Source of the DNA: Lineus longissimus
Taxonomy: Eukaryota > Nemertea > Pilidiophora > Heteronemertea > Lineidae
Length of the DNA stretch: 64,000 nucleotides
Assembly: GCF_910592395.1 (NCBI RefSeq)
Contig: NC_088326.1
Span: 7,013,001 to 7,077,000 of the forward strand
Direction of reading: 5' to 3'
A program made the translations under genes and the position numbers. This document shows positions 33,885 to 45,568 of the stretch, one piece after another. The notes beneath the pieces are model-generated. The model was not told the DNA's origin. It searched no databases and saw nothing but the letters and a program-made list of their open reading frames with translations. Numbering within the stretch: position 1 is the first letter of the stretch; every line of letters begins with the position of its first letter.

Positions 33885-34715
33885 ACCCGGAACCAGAAAA
33901 CCTCCACCACGCCCAGGTGACATTTTTGCACGCGAATCGTACACGCCAATGCACAGCAATTTACCTGGGGAGAGATTTTCTTTTTCCAAAACAATAGAGC
34001 GGGACGCAATGATGTTTACGCAGAGTGGTCGCTGTTCGGTTGGAGATTTCTTCAAAACAGGGCCGAATCAAAGTGTGACGATACCCTGGGGCGAATCGAA
34101 ATGCATCAAACAACAATCTGCTTGCTGCCAGAGATTATTTTTCTCTTTCCGCGAAGAAATCGTGCTTTGAACTGGCAAAATTCCGCAAAAGATTTTGAGT
34201 CTGCTAACTTTTCCGTAGTACGCATGCGCACCAACATGATCGGTCCGGGGCTGCCTGTTTCGACGACGATTTCGCCAATATCATGGGGTGTGGCAAGATG
34301 TTGACGGTCTGGTCCCATTTATAATGCAATAATCTTGAAAGTACATTGGTCTCAATGTCTATTTCCCCGTTTCCATGACAAAATCCCACCGTAAAACCTG
34401 AAACCACTCGTCCACAACACAAGTCATTTCAATTTTCCGTAGAAAGCACATGCGCACTAACTCAAACGCGCGCACTACCCTCAGGTTTCACTAGCCGGTG
34501 CGGAGGCCAGGCCTACCTGCCTCCAAAAATGAGGCGACGTCATTTCATGCATACCCCTGTTCCAGCGGCTGTAGACTTGGCAGTACCTTACTCTCACACA
34601 AACCTATACATTTCTGAATAGCTTGTATAATACATCTGACCAAGTTTCAACGTTGTCTAGACATACAGTCATGCATAGACTGATGTAGCACAATGCATGA
34701 GACACCCTGTATAGC
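33885..34715 (+). repeat. Duplicated segment D1, copy 2
   Basis: Copy of 29973-30620 with an extra piece of about 220 bp at roughly 34225-34445, bounded by a repeat of TTTTCCGTAG. It ends at the same GAGACACCCTGTAT block. Confidence 0.75.
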
Positions 34716-37700
34716 GCAAATTTGAAAAATTTCACCTCTATGCCTTATTACTTCAAAATTAACACCTGATCACCACTGGCTAGTGAGACCTCAAACTTTT
34801 CAGGACAGGGGGGTCGGCTAAGGTATTTTTGAATTCAAATCTTACACTTGGGTCTTGGGATCATTATATTACTTATCTCCGGGCAAAAATACCTATCCTT
34901 CTCCTGTTGTGTTTAGTTTCCCACATTCTCCCCACCTATTTTCTATACTGCGACAGCGTCTATTGGGTCAACTGCCATGATGGCATCATCCTAACTATAT
35001 CCCCCCCCCTCTCCCCTCTCCCAACCACCAACTACTCGCCATCATTGCCATTGTGTGCTAGCCAACTGCTTCTTCTTTCAACTGCCATGATGGCATCATG
35101 CTAACTATATACCCCCCCCCCCCCCCCACACCCACCCCCAAAATCGGGCTTCGTAAGGACACTTTCGGGACCCGTTAAATGCTACATGCAAAATCTGGGG
35201 TCGCTCAGCCATTCGGTATGGGAGATGAGCGCACAAACAAACAAACAAACAAACAAACAAACTTTTCTCGAATTTAGTAAGGATGACCATGGAGGTATAA
35301 ATAAGAATTTTTATACCTCCATGGGATGACAAATACATACGGAGCAACGTTATTGATTGGGCCTAGTACATGTAGTAGGCCAGTACTAGTACCGGTACCA
35401 TGCCTGTGGCTGCACTGTTCAGTCTATTGGCTGTAAAATCCCCCACTGAAATTACCTTTCCGGCGTAAGTCAGTCAGTGCGGCGATGTTCATCTGTATTT
35501 ACCTCATTACAAACGTCTTGCCGGATCGACATTGACCAGTTAGCAACAAACTGTGACCAGTCCGTGCTATTTCCATGGCATGGCATGCACAGCTGCTCTG
35601 AATTCAAATCGACATTTCGGAGACACGTGCTACCATATTCGTGCGACACACTGAGATCACCTGTAGCGGGAATCACCAGGGGATTTCGCCCTTCACGCAA
35701 CAAGCCAATCATATGAATTATATTATTAGACCAATCAGGAATTCCCCAAGCATGCCAAGATCGCGGAGTGACTTTTTCAATTGAGTTGGCTGTCATATTC
35801 CATTCCAATTCTCTCAATAAATACTCGATTTTTGGCATAATGACGATATATTTTGGTGGTAAAAAAAGTGGCATAGGCCTACTAATGCTCAGGGTTTTTG
35901 ACGAAAAAATGACGAAAAAACTGTTTGATGTGCAAAAAAGTTTGATCTTCTGTACGAAATCGTGTGCTTCTGAGGGTGGCATATTCGAAATATTGCTTCC
36001 TATGCTGCATTTTGTGTATGCTTGAAAAAAAGCGTTTCCATCCTTGCCCCTATATGGAAAATTGACGTCACAAGCTTCATTTCAAGGTTCATGATGTATG
36101 GCACGTGACAATAACAAAACTGCCGGGTTGAAAATCGATGTTTTTTGCCCAGTTTGAGACGTAGTTTTAGGCTTTTTTTTAAGGTACCTCATCAAAAATC
36201 ACGGTAAAGACAACATTTTAATTATCTCATGATAATATTACACAGTTTATAGCGAAATTTAGACCTTTTTCTATCAATTTATGTGATAAAAAAGTTTGAT
36301 GAAAATTTGACCCAGTTCGGGATTCCCGACTTTGATGGCCTGTTTCTCGAAACGGGGCCGTGCGACAAGCGACTGATTTTGTGGGAGCGCCTCACAAGGG
36401 GCCTTCGGCCCCCAATCATTCTGGAGGGCATTAGCCCTCCATGGTATTGGTACAACTCCCTGTGCTTGAATCTTATCGACATATTGTACAGAAAGCTAGT
36501 CCCCGTCCCCATAAAACAACTATTACGTCAAAGTCAAAGTGCGGGTGTTTTAAAGAATTCTAACATTTCTTTCAAAAACACCCCCTTGCAGAAAATTTGT
36601 AACTATATAGATGTGCGCGATTGATTGGGACCTTGCTAATGCATCACAAAAGTGATCGACCTCAAGAAAACGCACCATTCAGAGCGTCAACTACATTTAA
36701 ATTGATTTTTATCACTTTCAATCATTTAATGGAATCAGTAGTATTTTATCTTTATTCTAAGCCCTATTTTACTTGGATTCACTTATCAATTAGCTGATAA
36801 GCTGTATAATTTACTCCAAGTAAGGGCAGGGCAATAAGGAAAGGTGCTATGCTGCGTGTAGGCCCTATTATATTCTATAACAAAGAAACCTAACATATGA
36901 TTTAAAGGTGCCGGTGTAATAGAATCAGATGCCCCCTGATATTAAATGCCCTCAACAATAGAACACCGGTGTAACATCTGTGGTTGTTTCCGATGTGTCA
37001 GTGTTTCCAAACAATAGGCAGCTAGAGAGACCATGACTTTTCAATAGGGGGAAACACAGAAAAACTTGTCAATCTATCTTTTAGCGTTCCCAAACAATGA
37101 GGGGAAACACTCAAAATTAGAAACACTCAAAAACATTACACCGGCACCATTCAATAGGACTCTAAAGAGGCCAAGACCCTTCATCCGAAGAAGAACAATA
37201 CAGGCGGGCATCAGGAAAGGGAGGGCATTTGATTCTATCACAGCGGAACAATATATCTCCCTTTTCCCACAAGAACTAATATTCCTCACAAAGGAATTCT
37301 AGACTGGACTTAGATTCATGGGGACCAGTATTTCTTTTACACCCGCACGCGGAGCATGAGCTGAGCTACTACTGCACGCCAACATATCAACCAACAGCAC
37401 CGCCATTTCTTCAAACGGTTGGAAGTGATACTACCAGTCACGTGTGGTTCCTGGTCAGAGAGGTTCCTAGCTGTGGAGGTGGTGCCCAGCCAGAGAGGTA
37501 GGCTGGCGGAGGGTGTTGCCACTGTTGGGTGATTCGGCAACTTGTAACGGCGCGTTCCCGCTAATGGTCAGCAGCGCAACCGTTTCATGCTCGCTGGAAC
37601 TTCGCCGAATTCTCCGTTGATTTGATAAATTGACAGATAAACAGCAAAAATGAAATTGCTAAATGAAAAGATGGATCAATTATAAGTAATGCAGCAATTG

Positions 37701-38059
37701 CTGAATATTTTACAGATGGGGCTCGGTGAAAAATTTATCGTGTTTTCCGTGCTGGGGAAACCCCAAACCTAATGCTCTTCGCGCATGTGTTGTTTTTTCA
37801 AGGGCACAGCTCGAAACTTGTTGAGAAAAATGAATGAATAATGCAAAGAATATGGTGAGAATGGAGGTATTTATTTGTCTGTTTGATAGAATATGGTGTC
37901 GTGAACTGCCCTATGTCTTGCCAGCCTGAAAGAAGTGGTAGCCAGGTAGGTCGGGGGTAAATATGACATGTTTGAAGCATGCAAAGCAGGCACAATGTCA
38001 ATGTGAATGTGAATGTATAATACACATCACTGGACTGCACCACACAGTGTGTGTGTCAC
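34716..38059. other. No convincing gene; simple repeats and hairpins
   Basis: Contains C tracts (35111-35127), (CAAA)n at 35232-35262, a perfect 15-bp-stem hairpin at 35287-35324 (CCATGGAGGTATAAA and its complement) and inverted GGTGCCGGTGTAAT/ATTACACCGGCACC at about 36907 and 37136. A minus-strand ATG frame of 170 codons at 35470-35982 and others at 36283 and 37066 have no family signature, so I leave them unassigned. Confidence 0.45.
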
Positions 38060-38063
38060 TTAA

Positions 38064-39192
38064 CCCTTTCGCTGCGCCGCTCAAAATTATTTCAATATTG
38101 ATTCCTTGCTGCCCCCAAAATACTGTAAAAGCCAATTTTAACATAGGTAACTTTTAGGCCAATATACAGCCTGAAAGAGAAGAGATAGAGCTTTGGACTA
38201 TTGGAAAATGTTGTTGGGGACAGCATGGACTTTCAAATTATGCATTTGTCAATCACCTGAAATTATGTTAATTAATTAAATAATGCTAATTAGTATTAAT
38301 CAACGAGGAGAAAAACACCATTTTTCATCTTGACCCAGGCTGTCACTATCATCCCCCTCGGACCCTGAATCATGCACACTTTCAATCCCCATGCACGCTG
38401 TGTACATCGGCATTATGTTCAGAATCATAATCACTAATCAGACTCGTCTTCTAACGCCTCGAATTCACTATTTCATCAATTATTGATTCTGCAGTTCGTC
38501 GAACACGTGACTGAGGCACTTAAATTTGTTTACAAAACTTTGGACTCAAAATATCGCCTAAACTTTGAATAAAAACACCGAAGTTTTCACCTAGAAATCG
38601 GAAGTTCTAGCGGTAAACAACATGGCAGGACACCTAGCGACAAGTTTCTGTACTAATTTGCTATTGAAAACAAGGGGCAGCATGGCCGAGTGGTTAGGGC
38701 TTCAGACTCACAATCCGAAGATCATGGGTTCGATTCCCGCACCGGTCTGTCTGCTTTCAACCCTGAGCAAGTTGATTTACCTCGATTGCTCCGTCCTTCG
38801 CATGAGACGTAAAACCGAGGTTCCTTGTATCTGGTGTCTATTCCAGAGCAAGTAAAAGACCCCATCCAAGTGGACTGTAGCTTGTGGTGGACTACCCCTC
38901 CTCAACTTGTGGTGTCTATGCCACGAAGCCGAAGTCGGAGTCACTAGGCCAATAAACCCAATTGGCGCTAAACCGTAGTGGCACGCATTACCGCTCATCC
39001 CGCCTTGGAGGGGAAATACTCCCAGGAGAATGACCCCTCCAGAGGCAGAGTGAACGCGAAGAAGAAGAAGAAGAAGAAGCTATTGAAAACATCGTCTGAT
39101 TCAGGTCTCTCCCAAGTCGCAGTTCTGCGTACATCCGCACAGATCGGAAATTTTTTTTGGTCGCAAAAATGCGTACATCCGCAGCGAAAGGG
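38064..39192. mobile_element. piggyBac-like MITE carrying a SINE
   Basis: TTAA (38060-38063) then CCCTTTCGCTGCG; the right end CGCAGCGAAAGGG is followed by TTAA (39193-39196). No transposase. A tRNA-derived SINE lies inside, so the unloaded MITE would be about 710 bp. Confidence 0.85.
38673..39078 (+). mobile_element. tRNA-derived SINE
   Basis: The pol III A box TGGCCGAGTGG is at 38683-38693 and the B box GGTTCGATTCC at 38727-38737, in a tRNA-like head of roughly 80 bp. A 300-bp body and a (GAA)n tail follow. A perfect 13-bp target duplication, GCTATTGAAAACA, lies at 38660-38672 and 39079-39091. The head is not a functional tRNA because the acceptor stem does not close. Confidence 0.93.
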
Positions 39193-39196
39193 TTAA

Positions 39197-40141
39197 GGCA
39201 CGCCAAAGCGGAATTATTTCAACCCTGTACAAAATATTAGCAACATTTTAAAAACGATCCAACATTTTCAGAAAACAAGCCAACATTAGCGAAATTATTT
39301 CAACCCTGTACAAAATATAAGCATTATTTAAAAAAAAGATCCAACATTTTGAGAAAACAAGCCAACCTTTTTTTTTTAAATGTTGACAAAATTTTACGGC
39401 AACATTTATTTTCGTTCAAGATTTTTTCTTGCAACATTTTTTTTCATCAACAATTTTTTCGTCCAACATCGAGCGCCACCTGTGAACAACTAATTGAACT
39501 ATATCCCCTCGAGACGAGGTTTAGCTACGGGCCCCTCGAGACGAGGTTTAGCTACGGGGTACTTCTGGCATGTTTCTTTACACGAATATCTTACGCACGT
39601 GGTTGTCACTCGTCATGAATGTGTCAGTGTCAGATTTTTACCGTCATTTAATTACATAAGTTAAACCCCTACAATCATGGCAAACAATTTAAATTAGCTA
39701 GCGATTTCGAAGATTTGCTGAGAGAACTGCGGAGATCTTCCCAGCTTAACCTCGTCCCTGCGCGCGAGTTCTATTAGCAGTTCAAAGGTGACGCTCGTTG
39801 TTGAACGGAAAAAATGTTGAACGAAAAAAATGTTGCCAAGAAAAAAATCTTGAACGAAAATAAATGTTGCAGTAAAATTTTGTCAAGATTTTTTTTTTTA
39901 AATTGCGTGGAAAATATTTTTAAGAGAAGAAAAAAATGTAAACGAATTTTTCGAAATATCACGAAAAAAAATTGTTGCCTTGTTTTTTCAAAATGTTGAC
40001 ATGAGTCTAAAAAATTTTATCTTTTTTAAAAGATTGTTGGGTATATTTTTGAAAGTTTAAATAGTATTCCTTCTCTGTTGCCAAGAAATTTGTAGTTGCT
40101 AATATTTTTTCAGGGTTGAAATAATACCGCTTTGGCGTGCC
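39197..40141. mobile_element. 945-bp foldback element
   Basis: GGCACGCCAAAGCGG at 39197 is mirrored by CCGCTTTGGCGTGCC ending at 40141. The arms pair for about 45 bp, including ATTATTTCAACCCTG. The interior repeats CCAACATTTT-like units in both orientations and holds a direct duplication of CCCTCGAGACGAGGTTTAGC at about 39507-39555. Non-coding. Confidence 0.8.
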
Positions 40142-41280
40142 ATAGTCACTCTCCATGGATAGTGACACTGACTGTGTATGAAAACTATACCTACAAGTCG
40201 ATCAATCAGTAGGTTGTCACAACCTGCTGATTTACCGACTGGTAGGTACCTTAAGGTCTACGTAGGCGACTAGTATACCTATATCGACAATGTCTACACT
40301 GACACTGTAATCTGATGAAAATCAAAAATTTATCTGAGTTGGACTTGGCCCTAGACCCTACCACCAGCCTGTCTATGTCTAGGCTTCTTGGAGTCCCTTA
40401 TCGGAAGGATTGATGCCTCAACAATAGAATGTATTGTCCATGCTGCTTATTTCGTCATTCTGTCCTATATACCCAGGGGTATAATAAATAACAATGAATA
40501 AACAACATAAAACATAAACATGAAAAAAGCAAATATCAAATGCAAATGCCAGTGCCAGAATTTTCTTACTTTTGACTCGAGTGTTGCCAAGTCCTTGTCC
40601 TTGTCTTGGAGAAAAGGTGCACACAGAGCTTTAATCTGATATGAAAGTAATAATAACAGCAAAAAATTAATAATGCCTGGAAAGCGATGAAGAAAGTGAT
40701 TGGTAACTTTTTTTATCCCAAGGGAGCCTATTCAAAACTGAGGTTAGACCATTGAAAAGCACTTGAGGCCTGCCAAAAACATAAACAATGAAGAAAAAAT
40801 ACTTACTTGTTTTAATTATGTATCGCTCTAAATCCCTGTCTTACTTTGTCATTGAGTGAAGATGTCAACTCCTGTATGGAGAGATAATGGGGTAATTATG
40901 TCTTGATGAAAGAAAAATGATGAAGTGGACAAAATATTTGAAAAAAGAATTATTGAGTTCACTTACCTTAAGGTTGAATGACATTGGCTTCGGCCAGGCT
41001 CCCTCCATCCCGGCGAAGTGTCTTTCAACTTGCCAGGGAAATGAATTACATCTGAAAGTGATAGAATTAAGGAATGTAAGAAAAATGTCCTCCGTGCCAT
41101 TAAAAAGAAAGACAAGGGTATACTTTTGTATTCCCTGTCATGCCAAATTCAAGCTTCACAACATTCATTACAGTGATTACAATGAGGTATCCTTATGAGA
41201 AAGACTAAATATAATTATTATCACAATTAATTTCAAAGCACAAGTTAAACAAATTCTTATCAAATAAAATTTACCTTTGG
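40142..41280. other. No recognisable feature
   Basis: AT-rich sequence without a supported coding frame. Confidence 0.5.
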
Positions 41281-41378
41281 TTATTCTTCGGAAGGGTCAT
41301 CATCTGCCAGATTCAGCAGATGATGGTCCACTCCATCCAGACCATCATAGATGGGGCCATCAACTTGGTCGTCATCCT

Positions 41379-41503
41379 CATTGGGTGATATGAATAAAGA
41401 CTAGCAAATGCTTTACTTCAATTTTGTACAGAAAGGCCTAGTGTAAATGTACATGGAGTTTTAGATAAAAGCATTTGCTAGTCTTTATTCATATCACCCA
41501 ATG
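41379..41503. mobile_element. Perfect 36-bp inverted repeat, 125-bp foldback
   Basis: The arms 41379-41414 and 41468-41503 are perfect reverse complements around a 53-bp loop. It sits in the acidic C-terminal tail of the transposase gene: coding-like codons occur on both sides (DTDLSDI before, EDDDQVDG after), and its arm supplies a TGA stop. Best read as a tiny MITE insertion. Confidence 0.8.
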
Positions 41504-43063
41504 TCAGAGAGGTCTGTGTCAGAGTCTTCTCCAAGTTGAATTATTACCTCTCTATTGGTTTGGCGGAATTCCTCTAACAGTGTGGCTTCAGTTGGATGGT
41601 CCTCTCTGAGCTTTACCTCTCGCCTTTGAACCTTGGCATCAATCCTGGCCCAAACCTCTTGTGTTACATGTTTTACACTATCTTCAATTAGGGCTTTTAC
41701 CATGCCAAAGGAAGTGTGCAGTTCATTTTTTGCTGCAACATGGTTCTTGACAATACCCCAGGCCATTTCGATAGGATTCAGTTGTGGGTGGTAGGGATGT
41801 AGGGTGGAAGGAATATGACATCTTGGCCATACTTATGTGCTTGGTGCTCTATCTTTGTCAAGCCAGGATTTGGATCTAGGTTTTGTCTGATGTGGTGAAG
41901 GATGAGCTTTTTAATAGGAGGGCACTCTGGCTCAATGATGGTGTGTGTTGAGGTTGTACCGTCAAATTCAAAAGACTGTTCTCTTTTTCGTACCCGGGAT
42001 GTCTCCTTGGCTCCACTTGGTGCGTAAATCTTCAGCAGACATCTTTGACCAGTGAGTGATTCTGTGCTTTTCTGGTTCCTGAGGTTGTAGAAATGCATTT
42101 TAAAATTTAGAAAAATTGAAATTACCACTGCGATTAATATTTTTGCCACAAGGAGGCGTTCTGTGGACATCAGAAGTTGTCATAACCCCGGTAAGCCCTA
42201 TGCTAGGATGCTTTTTAGGAAGGTGAATTAGATACTCCTTTCATAAAGATTTTGGACAGGTTTCTGAATTGACCTTCATCATGTTTGCTTTCTGTTTTGA
42301 AGACATGCATCAAGTTGGCAATCCGGTGAAGACTTATGTCTTACTGTACCTGTAAGACTTTGTGATGGCCTGCATTGTCCATGGCGATGACTGCAAATAT
42401 TTCTTCAACTAGTAGGATCTGGCATAACCTCTCAAACCACTCATAAAATGTCTCGTCATTCACATGGTTGTGATAATCTCCCTTGCTTGACTTGTTGGAA
42501 AAGAGTTTCATCAATCCTTCGATCCAGCCATAGCGACCACATCCTGCATGGAGTAGGATCCATCGTTGTCCTTTTCCATTGGGCACTCTCACTGAGCTTT
42601 CCTTTTGGAACCATCCTAAGTCAGAAACCTATAAAACAAAAAATGTAAGATCAGTATCTGACAGTCTCAGTAAATGTGGATTTTCAAATACACCCGGACT
42701 CCTAAACAAAATAATGTGGTTGAGAGCTAACATGGAGCTGGAAAAATAGGACAAAATTCTGACATGTTTCCCTTGACTTGCAGTATACTTACATGACCTT
42801 CATTGCAGTATGTTTCATCTATATATATAATGTCCCGGCCATCATGACGTAGGCTACCAATCTTCGCAATATATTTTTTCTGGAGCAGCTTCAGTTCCGG
42901 TGTCATCTCGAAAAATCTCTTGTTGGAGCTGGAGGGCCTTTTATACTGGTATCCCAACTTGTGCATCAGCCGAACAAGAGCGTGATGGCCAATGATGATG
43001 CCATGATACCAGTCCAACTTTTCTCGAATTTTTCGCTTGTTGGCTTCACTTGTTTGTCATACA

Positions 43064-44152
43064 TTTTTGGCTCACCGTTAGGGGAGTCTATACGATAGCC
43101 CTGTGTCCGTCGTCGTCGTCGTCGTCGTCCGTCTTCTGTGTGGCACGTTTCTTAACCGCTTGTGCTATGAACTTGAAACTTTGTACACATGACCCCCAGG
43201 TCAGAGGTACTCTGACACTGAATTTCGGTCCGGTCTTGTTCATGACTTGGCCACCAGGGGGCTAAAACTTAAAACATAAAAAGTGTGATATGTCTCTTAT
43301 TAATGTTCCGTTTCAATAAAAATTTTATGGTTGGTACTCCTAGCAAGGATACATCACATATCATACGGGTTTTTGATTTGACCTACTTTTCAAGGTCACA
43401 GAGGTCAAATGGTGTAAATTGGCACGTTTCTAAACTGCAATGACTATTGATCCCAAATTTGGTACACATTTACCCCTTAGTCAGGTGATCTCAGGGACCG
43501 AAGTTTGGTCTAATATGATTCACCACTTGACCATCAGGGGGCAAAATCCAAAAACCTTAAAAATGTGATTATTCCTTAACTTCCTGCCCGATTGCCACCA
43601 ATTTGATATCATGGGTACATCTAACCACCATACAGTATATGTCACACAGGTTTTTAATTTGAACTTCTTGTCAAGGTCACAGAGGTCAAATGGCGTAAAT
43701 TGGCAGTCAGGCCGTAACTATGACACGTTTCTTAACTGCAATGACTATTGATCAAAAATTAAGTACATATGTACCCCTTGGTCAGGTGATCTCAGGTACT
43801 GAAGTTTGGTGCGATCTGATTTGCCGTTTGGCCTCCAGGGAAGGGGCCAAATCCTAAATTCTTCAAAATGCCATTATTCCTAGTAATTACTTGCCCGATT
43901 GGCACCAATTTTATATCGTAGGTACATCTAATTCTAACAACCATTCAATGTGTCACCCGGGTCTTCTTTGATTTGACCTACTTTTCAAGGTCACAGAGGT
44001 CGAATGTACTGTAAATTGGCCATTTTGGGGAAATTGTAATTGCTTGGACCTACATCAAACCTAACACTACATGATACAATACCATGCTCTTTATCCATCT
44101 TTCCTCCACATGAGGTTAGCACAATGGCCCTGGCCATTTCATTTGACATATT
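43064..44152 (-). repeat. R1 repeat, full-length copy inside the transposase gene
   Basis: On the minus strand it begins TGAAATGGCCAGGGCCATTG at about 44149 and ends GGTGAGCCAAAAA at 43064, with the GAC microsatellite at 43107-43130 and a perfect CTCF-like core at 43248-43262. It separates the helix-turn-helix part of the transposase from its first catalytic exon. Confidence 0.9.
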
Positions 44153-44458
44153 TCATGGATATACCATACTGCCTTTCTGTCAATTTCTGCAGGTCGCCTT
44201 CCCCTCCTATCCCTGCTTGTTGGCCATTCCCCATTGTCTAATCTTTTAAAAATACCCTTGATTGTCTTCTTTCCCACTCCACACCATTTTATAATTTTCT
44301 TGATCACAGTTGATTTATTATCTCCATTCACTGTTAAATTGACTGCTAACCTTGCCAGAATATCAAGTTCATCCTGGGACATAGCTTTGGTTTTCTTGGA
44401 TTTGTTCCCAAGCATAAGAAATTCATTGTCTCTCAAAATGTCACAACCACCATTCCCC

Positions 44459-45217
44459 AGTAGGGTATAAATAGGGAGCCTAACTCAATGATGTTTTGAC
44501 TGACTTTTTATTCAGTCAAACACCAGTCAAACTATTTTACAACTTTATTCAGTCAAATCCTAGTCAAACAATTATTCAGTCAAACACCAGTCAAAACATC
44601 ATTCAACTTCTTTCAGTCAAACATCAGTCAAAACATCATTCAACTTCTTTCAGTCAAACACCAGTCAAACCCCTCTTCAATTTTGAAGAATAGACTCACA
44701 GTCAAACACCAGTCAAACTATTTTACACTTCACCCGCGTCCATTCAACCGCTCGCTTCGCTCGCTGAACAACAATCCTTCAAAAGTTCACAACCTTACTC
44801 GCTTCGCTCGTCGCCATCGCTCCATTAGAGTAAATGGACACAAATGTCGGGAAGGACACAAAATACATAACTTAATAAAAATTATTTTTTGTATATAATA
44901 AAATGGACACCCCGCTCGTAAATTTTCCGTCAAACGCAGAACTTGAATCACGTATCACAAGATCAACAAATTATCTAAAGTGGAAAGAGCTCCCGTTGAA
45001 CACATGGTACAAAATCAACTCTACCACAAATTTAACAACGAAAGTGGGTGAGTCAATGTTGCTCAACCTCGAAGATTCAAAAGGTGACAATGTCACCGTG
45101 TGGTCAACGAGTGTGATCAAGCAAAAAATCACACCTGAACACCAGTATATAAGGTCCACAGGTATGAAAGAGGGACACAATGGTAAGAATTACTACGGGT
45201 TTGACCTGGTGGAATAA
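44459..45217 (+). repeat. Polinton left terminal inverted repeat
   Basis: 759 bp, almost identical to 60999-61757 reversed. It holds direct repeats of CAGTCAAAC/ACCAGTCAAAC between about 44513 and 44725, two GC-rich motifs (44750-44766 and 44797-44814), and a small gene that fills its inner 315 bp. Identity stops exactly at the stop codon of that gene. Confidence 0.95.
44903..45217 (+). CDS. TIR-encoded small protein, intact left copy
   Basis: 104 codons starting ATGGACACC after TATATAATAAA. The protein is mostly beta-prone (KVGESMLLNLED, VTVWSTSVI) and ends NYYGFDLVE. Small genes lying within the TIRs are known in some Polintons (called PTIR), with unknown role. The wholly TIR-contained location means two copies per element, one at each end, both reading inward. 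The right copy has a nonsense change. A small single-strand-binding-like fold is conceivable, but I see no diagnostic motif. Confidence 0.8.
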   Translation: MDTPLVNFPSNAELESRITRSTNYLKWKELPLNTWYKINSTTNLTTKVGESMLLNLEDSKGDNVTVWSTSVIKQKITPEHQYIRSTGMKEGHNGKNYYGFDLVE

Positions 45218-45324
45218 TTTTATAAGCTCGTAAGCTTATAAATTTACATCCACACTACTTTTGTCTGACTCGCTAAAATAGCCCAAACTGATTATCTCAA
45301 ATGAAAGTCATGTCATTTCGGATT
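45218..45324. other. Short spacer inside the left TIR
   Basis: 107 bp with the palindrome TAAGCTCGTAAGCTTA near 45222-45237, between the TIR gene and the 3' end of the interrupted membrane-protein gene; the two genes converge here. Confidence 0.5.
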
Positions 45325-45523
45325 CTAGGATGTAATGATGAGCTCAAATTCACTCGCAGAAATAGTTCCATTGTCAATGACTCTTGAAAGCAAATTATTG
45401 ATATTATTTAAGCATGCTTTTTTCTTGGTTAAAATATCTAGATTTTTTTTCTCTTTTTAGCTCACCTCTTAGCAGAGGTGAGCTTATCCCATACCGTGGC
45501 GTCCGTCGTCCGTCGTCGTCGTT

Positions 45524-45568
<45 letters not shown>

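Noticed and set aside
34829-35104. Plus-strand frame of 91 codons
   Set aside because: Falls in C-rich low-complexity sequence; no protein signature.
35470-35982. Minus-strand ATG frame of 170 codons
   Set aside because: No recognised motif, irregular composition, no splice signals and no supporting homology by eye; long frames of this size can occur by chance.
40917-41198. Plus-strand frame of 93 codons
   Set aside because: Lies downstream of the transposase gene with no recognisable domain and no splice support.
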